The position numbers and the translations under genes were made by a program. A stretch of 63,446 nucleotides of DNA from Eubacteriales bacterium. GTDB taxonomy: Bacteria > Bacillota > Clostridia > Oscillospirales > Butyricicoccaceae. This document shows, piece by piece, positions 51,884-60,783 of the stretch (position 1 is the stretch's first letter; every line of letters begins with the position of its first letter). The notes under the pieces were generated by a model that saw nothing but the letters and a program-made list of their open reading frames with translations, was not told the DNA's origin and made no database searches. Where the stretch lies: NCBI GenBank assembly GCA_030524205.1, contig JAUNGZ010000013.1, positions 1 through 63,446 of the forward strand, written 5' to 3'.

Positions 51884-53098
51884 TCAGTCCGTCGGCGCGC
51901 TTTGCGCATCGGCGTACGACCGGGACGTATCCAGCCCGACCGCCTGCGTTTCCCTGTCGTAGGTCACGCAGCAGTCGAGCGCGCGCGCCAGATCGCGCAG
52001 CCCCACATAATTCGCCCCGTCGATCGAATACGCATCCACGCCGAGCGGCGCGCCGTCCAGCGTGATCGTCTGCGGGCTGGCGTACGCCTGCACCGCCGCC
52101 GCGTCGCGCGGCCCCGCAAGCTCGGCTCCGTTCGGCGCGTAGACCTCGCCGCTTACCAGCGCCACGCTGTCGCTCGCCTTGTCGTAGGACACCGAAAACG
52201 CCTTTTCCGTTCCGGCAAGCGCCTGCGCGGCGTCACGCAATTTGACGTAATTGCTGCCGCCGATCAAGAACGCCGTCGGCGCGGCCGGCGCGCCGTCCAC
52301 GGTAAACGCGGCGGCGTTGGGGACGGCGGTCACCGTCGGATTCGGCAGGCCGGGCAGGGCGGACAGAGCCGCAAATTCGTAGCCCTTGGCCTTCCAGTCG
52401 GTGATCAGCTCGTCCAGCACGGCCGCGTCCGTCGAGGAAATGGCGTGCAGCAGCACGATCGCGCCGTTGTGCACGCGGGCGTCGAGCGTCTGCATCGCGG
52501 AGGCATAGGAGGGCTGGTCGTTCACGTCGTAATCCTTATAGGCCACGCTCCACAGCGTCGTGTGGTAGCCGAGCGACTGCGCCCAGCGCAGGTTGTCGTA
52601 GGTGTACGAGCCCTCGGGCGGGCGGAAAAACGGCGCGAGACGGCGGCCCGTGACGGCGGCGTACTTGGTTTCCAGACCGCGCAGCTCGCTTTCGAACCGC
52701 TCCTGCGAGACCTTGGTCATGTTCGGATGGTTGACCGAGTGGCTGCCCACCAGATGTCCCTCGTCCCCCATGCGCTTTGCGAGCGCGGGCGCGGCGTCCA
52801 GATAATGCCCGACGACGAAAAACACCGCGGGCACGTGCCGCCGTTTGAGCGTATCAAGGATTTTCGCCGTGTTGCCGTTTTCATATCCGCAGTCGAAGGT
52901 GAGATAAATCGTCTTGTCCGCCGCGCCGCCCATGTAGTACGCGCCGTACCGCGCGAGGGTCTCGGCCGTGTCCTCGCCCGAGGGCGGCATATTGGCCCCG
53001 TTTCGGTAGGAAAGTCCCCAGTCGGTCGCGCCCGCCGCGCCCCCGAGCAGGCCGCACGCCAGCGCGGCGCACACGAACCGTTTGAACGGATTCTTCAT
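51884..53098 (-). CDS. Polysaccharide deacetylase, PdaA-like, with stalk domains
   Basis: 404 residues. Signal peptide (KRFVCAALACGLLGGAAGA), then a NodB domain: TFDCGYENGNTAKIL, the metal-binding GSHSVNHPN, RPPEGSYTYDNL, and LLHAIS near its end. The C-terminal third has two copper-amine-oxidase-N-type stalk repeats (DGAPAAPTAFLIGGSNYVKLRD; LDGAPLGVDAYSIDGANYVGLRD). PdaA removes acetyl groups from MurNAc for the spore cortex. Divergent from the ABC-F gene. Confidence 0.9.
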   Translation of the reverse strand: MKNPFKRFVCAALACGLLGGAAGATDWGLSYRNGANMPPSGEDTAETLARYGAYYMGGAADKTIYLTFDCGYENGNTAKILDTLKRRHVPAVFFVVGHYLDAAPALAKRMGDEGHLVGSHSVNHPNMTKVSQERFESELRGLETKYAAVTGRRLAPFFRPPEGSYTYDNLRWAQSLGYHTTLWSVAYKDYDVNDQPSYASAMQTLDARVHNGAIVLLHAISSTDAAVLDELITDWKAKGYEFAALSALPGLPNPTVTAVPNAAAFTVDGAPAAPTAFLIGGSNYVKLRDAAQALAGTEKAFSVSYDKASDSVALVSGEVYAPNGAELAGPRDAAAVQAYASPQTITLDGAPLGVDAYSIDGANYVGLRDLARALDCCVTYDRETQAVGLDTSRSYADAQSAPTD

Positions 53099-53125
53099 TA
53101 AAAATCCCCTCCTGTCCTTTTGTTC

Positions 53126-53154
53126 AGTATAGCAAACGTCCGCCCGCTTGACAA
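53126..53154 (-). promoter_or_regulatory. Promoter of the pdaA-like gene
   Basis: TTGTCA, 17 nt, TATACT on the minus strand. Its -35 overlaps the -35 of the divergent promoter at 53148. Confidence 0.75.
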
Positions 53155-53176
53155 CCGCCGAAAAACGCGGTATACT
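53148..53176 (+). promoter_or_regulatory. Promoter of the ABC-F leader
   Basis: TTGACA, 17 nt, TATACT. Confidence 0.85.
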
Positions 53177-53207
53177 GCTCGTAAGTTTAAGGATTTGAGG
53201 TGGAAGG

Positions 53208-53216
53208 ATGAAGTAA
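53208..53216 (+). CDS. Two-codon leader ORF (Met-Lys-stop)
   Basis: ATG AAG TAA preceded by GAGGTGGAAGG in the leader of the ABC-F gene. Its stop codon is the first part of the large terminator hairpin, so ribosome stalling here would keep the hairpin from forming. Very short leader ORFs are known before some antibiotic-response genes. Confidence 0.55.
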   Translation: MK

Positions 53217-53293
53217 GCTCTCTTGCAGAAAATGACTGACGGGCAAACCCGCCGCGGTTTGTCATGCCGTTTTGCAGGAAAGCTTATTTTTTT
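53214..53293 (+). terminator. Attenuator hairpin in the ABC-F leader
   Basis: Outer arms TAAGCT/AGCTTA, then TGCA...AAAATGAC paired with GTCAT...TTTTGCA, and inner CAAACC/GGTTTG; followed by TTTTTTT. It ends about 90 nt before the ABC-F start codon, so it must be overcome for expression. Confidence 0.75.
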
Positions 53294-53379
53294 CTTTGCC
53301 GCCTTTTTTTGCGCCCTCGTGCGTCCGAAAGCGGCCTGTTTTCCTGCGCCGTCTTTTGTCACACGGGAGGTGCATTTTT

Positions 53380-54855
53380 ATGTCCATTATCGAAATTACA
53401 AACCTAAGCTTCGGTTATGAAGGCAGCTACGAAAATATTTTTGAAAACGTGTCGCTTCGGCTGGATACCGATTGGCGGCTCGGCCTCGTCGGGCGCAACG
53501 GACGCGGCAAAACAACGCTTTTGCGCCTTTTGCAGGGTGCATACGAATATGCAGGGCAGATCCGCTCGTCCCTGTCGTTCGACTATTTTCCCTTTCCCGC
53601 GCCCGACCCGGCAAAAAGCGCGCTTGACGCGGTCGAGGCCATCGCGCCCGATTACGAATATTGGCGCTTTGCGCGCGAGCTGCACTGGCTCGGCCTGTCC
53701 GACGAGGTCCTGTACCGCCCGTACGGCACGCTGTCCGGCGGCGAACAGGTCAAAACGCTGCTCGCCCTGCTGTTTTCGCGCGAAAACCGCTTTCTTCTGA
53801 TCGACGAGCCGACAAACCACCTCGATCTGGCGGGCCGCGCGCTCGTGGCCGATTATCTGCGCTCGAAAAGCGGGTTTCTGCTTGTTTCGCACGACCGCGC
53901 ATTCCTTGACGGCTGCGTCGACCATATTTTGTCGATCAATAAAATGAATATCGAGCTGCAAAAGGGCAATTTCTCCTCTTGGTTCTGCAATAAGGCGCGG
54001 CAGGACGCTTTTGAGCTGGCCGAGAACGAACGGCTGCGCGGCGATATCCGCCGGTTGGACGAAGCGGCGCGCCGCGCCGCCCGTTGGTCGGACAGGACCG
54101 AGCAGGGCAAGCACGCGCGCAATTCCGGCCTGCGTCCCGACCGTGGCTTTGTCGGCCACAAGGCGGCCAAGCTGATGCAGCGCGCCAAATCCATCGAAGC
54201 GCGCAAAACGGAGGCCGCCGCCGAAAAAGCGGCGCTGCTGCACAATATCGAGCGCGCGGACGAGTTGGCGCTTCACCCGCTTGTCTACCGCGCGCAGACG
54301 CTGATCGAGCTGACCGACGTCTGCGTCCGGTACGGCGGCGCGCCGGTCGTCGAGGGCGTGCGGTTTGCCGTCGCGCGCGGCGCGCGCATCGCGCTTTCCG
54401 GCCCGAACGGCTGCGGCAAATCCAGCCTGCTCCGGCTGGCCGCCGGACTGGACGTGCCCCATACCGGCGAGGTGCGCCGCGGCAGCGGGCTGACCGTGTC
54501 CTACGTGCCGCAGGACGCTTCCTTCCTCTCCGGCAGCGTGACCGGCTACGCCGCGCGGTGCGGCGTAGACCGCAGCCTGTTTCTGACCATTCTGCGCAAG
54601 CTGGACTTTCCGCGCGCGCTGTTTGAACGGGACATGGCTTTTTACAGCGAGGGGCAGAAAAAGAAGGTTCTGCTCGCCCGCAGCCTGTGCGAGCAGGCGC
54701 ATCTCTACATCTGGGACGAGCCGCTGAATTTCATTGATGTATTCTCCCGCATCCAGCTCGAACGGCTGCTGGACGAATACCGGCCGACGCTGCTGTTCGT
54801 CGAGCACGACAGGGCGTTCTGCGACCGGATCGCGACCGAGACTGTCCGCCTGTGA
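53380..54855 (+). CDS. ABC-F ATPase, Lsa-type ribosomal protection family
   Basis: 491 residues with two ABC domains and no membrane part. First Walker A GRNGRGKTTLL (~residue 39), signature LSGGEQVK, DEPTNHLDLAG; second GPNGCGKSSLL, a degenerate signature SEGQKKKVLLARSL, and IWDEPLNFIDVF. The linker carries DAFELAENERLRGDI and SDRTEQGKHARNSG. This pattern (YIWDEPLN in domain 2, SEGQKKK signature) is typical of the Lsa/Vga-like group that displaces lincosamide, pleuromutilin and streptogramin A antibiotics. The attenuated leader fits. Actual resistance is untested. Confidence 0.88.
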   Translation: MSIIEITNLSFGYEGSYENIFENVSLRLDTDWRLGLVGRNGRGKTTLLRLLQGAYEYAGQIRSSLSFDYFPFPAPDPAKSALDAVEAIAPDYEYWRFARELHWLGLSDEVLYRPYGTLSGGEQVKTLLALLFSRENRFLLIDEPTNHLDLAGRALVADYLRSKSGFLLVSHDRAFLDGCVDHILSINKMNIELQKGNFSSWFCNKARQDAFELAENERLRGDIRRLDEAARRAARWSDRTEQGKHARNSGLRPDRGFVGHKAAKLMQRAKSIEARKTEAAAEKAALLHNIERADELALHPLVYRAQTLIELTDVCVRYGGAPVVEGVRFAVARGARIALSGPNGCGKSSLLRLAAGLDVPHTGEVRRGSGLTVSYVPQDASFLSGSVTGYAARCGVDRSLFLTILRKLDFPRALFERDMAFYSEGQKKKVLLARSLCEQAHLYIWDEPLNFIDVFSRIQLERLLDEYRPTLLFVEHDRAFCDRIATETVRL

Positions 54856-54857
54856 CC

Positions 54858-54886
54858 TTGCCATTTCCCGCCCGCCGTGGTATGAT
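54858..54886 (+). promoter_or_regulatory. Promoter of tsaE-tsaB
   Basis: TTGCCA, 17 nt, TATGAT. Confidence 0.65.
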
Positions 54887-54921
54887 AAGCAGAGAATTTT
54901 CACACAGGAAAAGGTGTTTGA

Positions 54922-55347
54922 ATGGAAGTGACCACCCATTCCCCCGAGCAGACCGAGGCGCTCGGCGCGGAATATGCCAAAACGCTGCGGCCGGGCGATG
55001 TGGTCGCCTTTTCGGGCGATCTCGGCGCGGGCAAAACGGCGTTCACGCGCGGCATTCTGCGCGGCCTTGGCTACGAGGGCCGCGTGACCAGCCCGACCTT
55101 TGCCATCGCAAACGAATACGAAACCCCGGGCGGGCCGGTCGTGCACTGCGACCTGTACCGCCTGCTCGACAGCGAGGCGCTGTTCGAGATCGGCTTTGAC
55201 GAATATCTGGACGGCCGCCGCATCGTGCTGATCGAGTGGAGCGAAAACGCCGCCGGCGTGCTGCCCGAATGCCATAAAACCGTGCATATTGCGTACGGGA
55301 AGGCGGAAAACGACCGTATCATCACGACCGGGGAGGCGAAAGCATGA
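54922..55347 (+). CDS. tsaE: tRNA t6A biosynthesis ATPase TsaE
   Basis: 141 residues. Walker A GDLGAGKT at 32-39, SPTFAIANEYETPGG, HCDLYRLLD and IEWSENA are diagnostic. Part of the threonylcarbamoyl transfer complex. Its stop overlaps the tsaB start (ATGA). Confidence 0.96.
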   Translation: MEVTTHSPEQTEALGAEYAKTLRPGDVVAFSGDLGAGKTAFTRGILRGLGYEGRVTSPTFAIANEYETPGGPVVHCDLYRLLDSEALFEIGFDEYLDGRRIVLIEWSENAAGVLPECHKTVHIAYGKAENDRIITTGEAKA

Positions 55348-56045
55348 AAATCTTGGCGTTTGAGTCAAGCGCGGTTTCCGCCTCGGTCACGCTGACCGAG
55401 GACGAAAGGCTGATCGCGCAATCCTTTCAAAACTGCGGCCTGACGCACTCGCGCACGCTGCTGCCCATGGCGGAAAGCCTGCTGGCAAACTGCGGCGTGC
55501 CGCTTGGCGATATCGACGTGCTCGCCGTCGCGCACGGCCCCGGCTCGTTCACCGGCGTGCGCATCGGTGTGGCGACCGTCAAGGGCCTTGCGCTCGGCGC
55601 GGGCAAGCCCTGCGTCGGCGTGTCCACGCTCGAGGCGATGGCCTGGGGCGCGCGCGCCCTCGGCGGCGGGCTGTGCTGCGTGATGGACGCCCGCGCGGGA
55701 CAGGTGTACAACGCGCTGTTTTCCATCGAAAACGGCGTGCCGCGCCGCCTGTGCGGCGACCGCGCGGTCAAGCTTGCCGACCTCGGCGAAGAAATCGGCC
55801 AAACGCCGTATTTTCTGGTTGGAGACGGGGCCGATCTATGTTATAATATGCTCAAAGAGAACTGCGCGGGGCTCGTCCCCGCGCCGCCCGAGCTGCGCTA
55901 CGCCGCCGGATACGGCGTGGCGGCGGCGGCGCTGCCGCTTGCGCGCGCGGGCAGGGTCTGCGACCCCCAGCAGCTCGACGCGTTTTATCTGCGCCGGCCG
56001 CAGGCCGAGCGCGAACGTCTGAGCCGTCTTTCCGGGCAAAACTGA
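55344..56045 (+). CDS. tsaB: tRNA t6A biosynthesis protein TsaB
   Basis: 233 residues, ASKHA fold. ILAFESSAVSASVTL, GLTHSRTLLPMAE, HGPGSFTGVRIGVATVKGLA are family motifs. It is the TsaD partner in t6A synthesis. rimI and tsaD, which often follow, are not here; upp follows instead. Confidence 0.95.
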   Translation: MKILAFESSAVSASVTLTEDERLIAQSFQNCGLTHSRTLLPMAESLLANCGVPLGDIDVLAVAHGPGSFTGVRIGVATVKGLALGAGKPCVGVSTLEAMAWGARALGGGLCCVMDARAGQVYNALFSIENGVPRRLCGDRAVKLADLGEEIGQTPYFLVGDGADLCYNMLKENCAGLVPAPPELRYAAGYGVAAAALPLARAGRVCDPQQLDAFYLRRPQAERERLSRLSGQN

Positions 56046-56057
56046 ACACCAAGATAA

Positions 56058-56702
<645 letters not shown>

Positions 56703-56707
56703 ATTTT

Positions 56708-56938
56708 CGATTGAAACCACGCTTTCAATCGAAGCGGCCATGCCGGAACGCTGTTCCGGACATGTCCAAATCGGGAAAAAGTTCCGACACGCGAAACTTT
56801 TTCCCTTCCTTGTATCAAAAGCGCGGGCGGAGCTCGCGCTTTTGATACAACTTGCGGCGAGCCGCAAGTTTCTATTGAATGGCGCTGCGGCGCGAGAAAA
56901 AAGAGAACAACGTGCGGTGCGGCGGAGAGCCGCACCGT
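56708..56938. repeat. Block of consecutive hairpins (block E)
   Basis: Between upp and the acetyltransferase gene. Units: shared 26-bp element at 56708-56733, 56741-56764 (CCGGAAC, loop GCT), 56774-56806 (GGGAAAAAGTT), 56811-56851 (16-bp arms TTGTATCAAAAGCGCG), 56850-56871 (AACTTGCGGC, loop GA) and 56916-56938 (CGGTGCGGC), the last followed by TTTTT just before the next gene. Confidence 0.85.
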
Positions 56939-56956
56939 TTTTATGGAGATACCTTT

Positions 56957-57496
56957 ATGGAACTGCAAGTTTTTGAAACCGAATCCGAGCGGCTGCGCTT
57001 CCGGCGGCTGCGGGCGGACGATTTCGCGCTCGTCGCCCCCATATTGCAGGACGAGCAGACCATGTACGCGTGGGAGCACGCCTTTTCTTACGACGAGGTG
57101 ATCGACTGGATCGCGGACATGCTGCGCCGCTACCGCGAGGACGGCTGCGGCTGCTGGGCGGCGCTCGACAAGGTCTCGGGCGAGCTGGCCGCGCTCGCGG
57201 GCGTTATTCTGGAAGCGCCTGAAGAAGGCGAAGCCCCCTGCCCCGCGCTGCTCTGCATCGTCGCGCGGGAGCGCTGGGCGCAGGGCTACGGCGCAGAATG
57301 CGCCAAGGCCGCGCTGGCCTACGCCTTTGACCGGCTGGAGGCCGAACGCGTGATCGCGCTGATCCGGCCGGAAAACGAGCCCTCGCTGCGCGTTGCCGCG
57401 GCCTGCGGCATGCGTCCCGTAGGGCAGATGGTCAAGCATTATCAAGGCAAGGAGCTGCCGCACTTGATCTGCGAAGCCGTCCGGCCGCAGGCATGA
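56957..57496 (+). CDS. GNAT N-acetyltransferase
   Basis: 179 residues. FETESERLRFRRLRADDFALV opening, ARERWAQGYGAECAKAALAYAF (acetyl-CoA site) and NEPSLRVAAACGMRPVGQ are typical of the RimJ/RimL-like group. The ATG at 56957 is 8 nt after GGAG. Substrate unknown. Confidence 0.87.
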   Translation: MELQVFETESERLRFRRLRADDFALVAPILQDEQTMYAWEHAFSYDEVIDWIADMLRRYREDGCGCWAALDKVSGELAALAGVILEAPEEGEAPCPALLCIVARERWAQGYGAECAKAALAYAFDRLEAERVIALIRPENEPSLRVAAACGMRPVGQMVKHYQGKELPHLICEAVRPQA

Positions 57497-57498
57497 AA

Positions 57499-57524
57499 AA
57501 AAACCGCCCTCCGGGCGGTTTTTT
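57499..57524. terminator. Terminator between convergent genes
   Basis: AAAACCGCCC-TCC-GGGCGGTTTT hairpin flanked by A and T runs. Confidence 0.9.
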
Positions 57525-57526
57525 AT

Positions 57527-58036
57527 TTACCGATATTGCTCCGCCCAGACGGGCGCATTCGCCGCGAGCGATTTGGGCACGTCCAGCACGCGCTGGTTGG
57601 CGCTGCCGCGGAATTTCAGGTCGATATCGCGCTCGGCCTCGATAAAGGGACCGTCGACCAGCAGATCGAGCTGCGAGAGCAGCTTTTGCACAAAGGGATC
57701 GGACTGCGAGAGCAGCTGCTCAAAGGTGTAGCCCGTGTAAGCCATCAGATGCTTGCCCTTTTTCTTCAGCTCGACCGCCAGAAGGTACAGCGGTTCAGGC
57801 TGACAGAACGGCTCGCCGCCCGAAAAGGTAACGCCGCTCACCAGCGGATTACGGCACATATCGCGCAGCAAATCGTCCAGATCGGCATTCTGCCCGCCCG
57901 CGAAATCGTGCGTCTGCGGGTTGTGGCAGCCCGGACAGTGATGCGGACAGCCCTGCGTAAACAGCGTATACCGGAATCCCGGGCCGTCGACGATCGACTC
58001 GCCGACCGTGCCCGCGATGCGGATAAGGCCTTCCAT
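57527..58036 (-). CDS. nrdG: Anaerobic ribonucleotide reductase activating enzyme
   Basis: 169 residues. Radical SAM motif CPHHCPGC with Cys at 30, 34 and 37, then FSGGEPFCQPE. It generates the glycyl radical on NrdD. Its ATG overlaps the stop of the small radical-domain ORF (TAATG). Gene order nrdD - small ORF - nrdG. Confidence 0.95.
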   Translation of the reverse strand: MEGLIRIAGTVGESIVDGPGFRYTLFTQGCPHHCPGCHNPQTHDFAGGQNADLDDLLRDMCRNPLVSGVTFSGGEPFCQPEPLYLLAVELKKKGKHLMAYTGYTFEQLLSQSDPFVQKLLSQLDLLVDGPFIEAERDIDLKFRGSANQRVLDVPKSLAANAPVWAEQYR

Positions 58037-58221
58037 TACGCCGTATGCTCCTCGGTCAGCGAGCAGCACATGGTATCGTGCTTGACGCGGTCTTGCACCT
58101 CCGCGCGTTTGGCGTTATTGAAACGGTCGAGCGTGCCGACCAAGTAGCCGGTGATCCGACGGATTCTCTCAAAGCCGACGCCCTCGCCGATCAGCTGTTC
58201 CTGCATCATTGTCTTTTCCAT
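58036..58221 (-). CDS. Separate glycyl-radical segment of class III ribonucleotide reductase
   Basis: 61 residues. The core ERIRRITGYLVGTLDRFNNA followed by KRAEVQDRVKH matches the C-terminal end of NrdD in other bacteria, where R-x-x-G-Y holds the radical glycine and is followed by a basic NAGK...VKH-like stretch. Here it is a separate ORF, 17 nt downstream of the nrdD stop, with its own AAGAAAGGAAG ribosome site. It presumably docks onto NrdD so that NrdG can activate it. The identity of the motif is clear; that it works in trans is inference. Confidence 0.75.
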   Translation of the reverse strand: MEKTMMQEQLIGEGVGFERIRRITGYLVGTLDRFNNAKRAEVQDRVKHDTMCCSLTEEHTA

Positions 58222-58238
58222 GATAAATGCTTCCTTTC

Positions 58239-60572
58239 TTAATCCTTGACGATTTTCAGTTCGTTGGGCTGACGGTCGGCCTCCTCGGCGGGATCGCCGT
58301 GGTAGCCCAGCGTCATGCTGTTAAGTTCCTTATAAAGGCCGAGCTTTTGCAGCTTGGAAAGCGGCACGCCTTCGCCCTCATGCCGGCCGCAGCGCGGGCA
58401 GGTCTCGCCGATAATACCGGTGTAGCCGCAGACGGGATCGCGGTCGATCGGATGGTTGATCGCGCCGTAGCCGATGCCGGCTTCCTTCATCGCGCGCACG
58501 ACCGCCTCAAACGCCTCGAGGTTCTGCGACGGGTCGCCGTCCAGCTCGATATAGCTGATATGGCCGCCGTTGGTCATTTCATGGTACGGGGCCTCTCTTG
58601 CAATCTTGTCAAACGCGGAAATCGAGTAATAAACCGGCACATGGAACGAGTTGGTATAGTAATCGCGGTCAGTCACGCCGTCGATCTTGCCGTACTTCTG
58701 CCGGTCGATCTTGACAAACCGGCCGGACAGCCCTTCGGCGGGCGTTGCAATCAGCGAAAAATTCAGGTTGTACCGGTCGCTCGCCTTGTCCATGCGTTCG
58801 CGCATGTGGCTGACGATTTCCAAGCCGAGGTTCTGCGCTTCGTCGCTCTCGCCGTGGTGCTTGCCGATCAGCGCCTTGAGGCACTCGGCAAGGCCGATAA
58901 AGCCGAGCGTGAGCGTGCCGTGCTTAAGCACCTCGCCCACCTGATCGTCCGGACCGAGCTTGTCCGAATCAATCCAGACGCCCTCGCCCATCAGGAAGGG
59001 GTAATTGCGCACCCGCTTATTGCATTGGATGCGGAAACGGGCGAGCAGCTGCTCGATTACCAAATCAATCTTGCGGTCGAGATCCTCGAAGAACCAGTCG
59101 ATATCACCATGGCTGCGGATCGCGATGCGCGGCAGGTTGACCGAGGTAAACGACAGGTTGCCGCGGCCGGTGACGATCTCGCGCGTCGGGTCGAAATGGT
59201 TGCCGATCACGCGGGTGCGGCACCCCATATAAGACGCCTCGGTATCCGGATGACCGGGCTTATAATATTTCTTGTTGAACGGTGCGTCAAGGAACGAGAA
59301 GTTCGGGAACATTCGCTTGGCTGACACGCGGCAGGCCAGCTTGAACAAATCGTAGTTGGGGTCGCCCTCGTTGTAGTTGACGCCCTCCTTGACCTTGAAA
59401 ATATGGATCGGGAAAATCGGCGTTTCGCCGTTGCCGAGACCCGCCTCCGTCGCGAGCAGGAGCTGCTCTACCGCCAGACGGCCTTCCGGAGAAGTGTCCG
59501 TACCGTAGTTGAGCGAGGAGAACGGAATCTGCGCGCCCGCGCGCGAGTGCATGGTATTCAGATTATGCACCAGCGCTTCCATCGCCTGATAGGTCGCCTT
59601 GCGCGTTTCCTTATCGGCGTATTTGCGGGCGAACGCCACGCAGCGCGCCGCGTTCTTTTCATCGAGCGTCTCCGCCAGCGCGGCGGCCATGGCCTCGTCG
59701 TAGCCGTTGCCGCCCGCGAGGCAGGCCCATTTGCCGGTCTGCAGCTCGATGCGCTCGGTCAGCGCCTTGGCGTCGATCTCGTTATTCTCGTCCGCGCCGA
59801 ACACCTCGAGCGCCTTGGCGAGATTGTCGCGGAACAGCTTGCGGAAGGTCTTTTTCACGCCGGGCGCCATCGAATAATCAAAGTTTGGCACCGACTGCCC
59901 GCCGTGCTGGTCGTTCTGGTTGGACTGGATGGCGATGCAGGCAAGCGCGGAGTACGAACGGATGTCGTTCGGCTCGCGCAGAAAGCCGTGACCGGTTGAA
60001 AAGCCGCCGCTGAACAGCTTCAAAAGGTCGATCTGGCAGCAGGTGGTCGTCAGCGTCAAAAAGTCGAGGTCGTGGATGTGGATATCGCCCTCGCGGTGCG
60101 CCTTGGCGTGCGCAGGGTCGAGAATGAACATCTCGTAAAACTGCTTGGCGCCCTCGGAGCCGTACTTGAGCATGGTGCCCATTGCGGTGTCCCCGTCGAT
60201 ATTGGCGTTTTCGCGCTTGACGTCGTTTTCAAGGGAGGACTGAAAGGTCAGATCCTCGTACACCTTCATCAGCCGGGTGTTCATTTCGCGCACGCGAGTG
60301 CGCTCGTTCCGGTAAAGGATGTACTTCTTGGCCGTGCGGGCATGTCCGTTTTTGATCAGGACCTTTTCCACTGTATCTTGTATCTGCTCCACCGTCGGCG
60401 TTTCGCCGGCGGCTACGATTTCAAGCGCCTTTTCAACCTGCCCGGCAAGGTCGCGCGCCATTTCATAGTCCTGACCGCCCGAAGCCTGCGCCGCGCCGAA
60501 GATCGCGCCCGCGATCTTTTCAATTTCAAAGGGGGCCTTGCGCCCGTCCCGCTTGACAATCTGCTGAATCAT
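58239..60572 (-). CDS. nrdD: Anaerobic ribonucleoside-triphosphate reductase, large part
   Basis: 777 residues. N-terminal ATP-cone (VKRDGRKAPFEIEKI, residues ~1-95), then the ten-stranded barrel with GDIHIHDLDF, TTTCCQIDL, IQSNQNDQHGGQS and YMGCRTRV. The C-terminal zinc region (VCGYTGIIGETCPRCGR) is present, but no radical motif R-x-x-G-Y follows; the frame ends ~45 residues later. The radical Gly lies on the next ORF. It reduces NTPs to dNTPs without oxygen. NrdR boxes and DnaA-type boxes lie upstream. Confidence 0.94.
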   Translation of the reverse strand: MIQQIVKRDGRKAPFEIEKIAGAIFGAAQASGGQDYEMARDLAGQVEKALEIVAAGETPTVEQIQDTVEKVLIKNGHARTAKKYILYRNERTRVREMNTRLMKVYEDLTFQSSLENDVKRENANIDGDTAMGTMLKYGSEGAKQFYEMFILDPAHAKAHREGDIHIHDLDFLTLTTTCCQIDLLKLFSGGFSTGHGFLREPNDIRSYSALACIAIQSNQNDQHGGQSVPNFDYSMAPGVKKTFRKLFRDNLAKALEVFGADENNEIDAKALTERIELQTGKWACLAGGNGYDEAMAAALAETLDEKNAARCVAFARKYADKETRKATYQAMEALVHNLNTMHSRAGAQIPFSSLNYGTDTSPEGRLAVEQLLLATEAGLGNGETPIFPIHIFKVKEGVNYNEGDPNYDLFKLACRVSAKRMFPNFSFLDAPFNKKYYKPGHPDTEASYMGCRTRVIGNHFDPTREIVTGRGNLSFTSVNLPRIAIRSHGDIDWFFEDLDRKIDLVIEQLLARFRIQCNKRVRNYPFLMGEGVWIDSDKLGPDDQVGEVLKHGTLTLGFIGLAECLKALIGKHHGESDEAQNLGLEIVSHMRERMDKASDRYNLNFSLIATPAEGLSGRFVKIDRQKYGKIDGVTDRDYYTNSFHVPVYYSISAFDKIAREAPYHEMTNGGHISYIELDGDPSQNLEAFEAVVRAMKEAGIGYGAINHPIDRDPVCGYTGIIGETCPRCGRHEGEGVPLSKLQKLGLYKELNSMTLGYHGDPAEEADRQPNELKIVKD

Positions 60573-60615
60573 AACCCGTAAGTCCCTTTCCTCATTTGCC
60601 GCCGGCTGCGGCGCT

Positions 60616-60662
60616 TACTAAATTTCGTAGTTAATTCTCATACATCGCACCATATCTTGTGC
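60616..60662 (-). promoter_or_regulatory. Pair of NrdR boxes
   Basis: GCACAAGATATGGTGC (60647-60662) and ACTACGAAATTTAGTA (60616-60631), both near-palindromic and close to the NrdR box consensus. Their centres are exactly 31 bp apart, the known spacing for NrdR. They lie just downstream of the -10. Confidence 0.75.
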
Positions 60663-60673
60663 CTGTATTCATT

Positions 60674-60702
60674 ATTTTACCTCCGCGCTTGCGCAATGTC
60701 AA
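60674..60702 (-). promoter_or_regulatory. Promoter of nrdD
   Basis: TTGACA, 17 nt, TAAAAT on the minus strand. Confidence 0.85.
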
Positions 60703-60783
60703 GGGGCAAAGGGCTTTTTGGCACATTTGCAAGAAATGTATACTGAATCTTGTCTAATTCACTGAATTTTGTATTTTTTCTTC

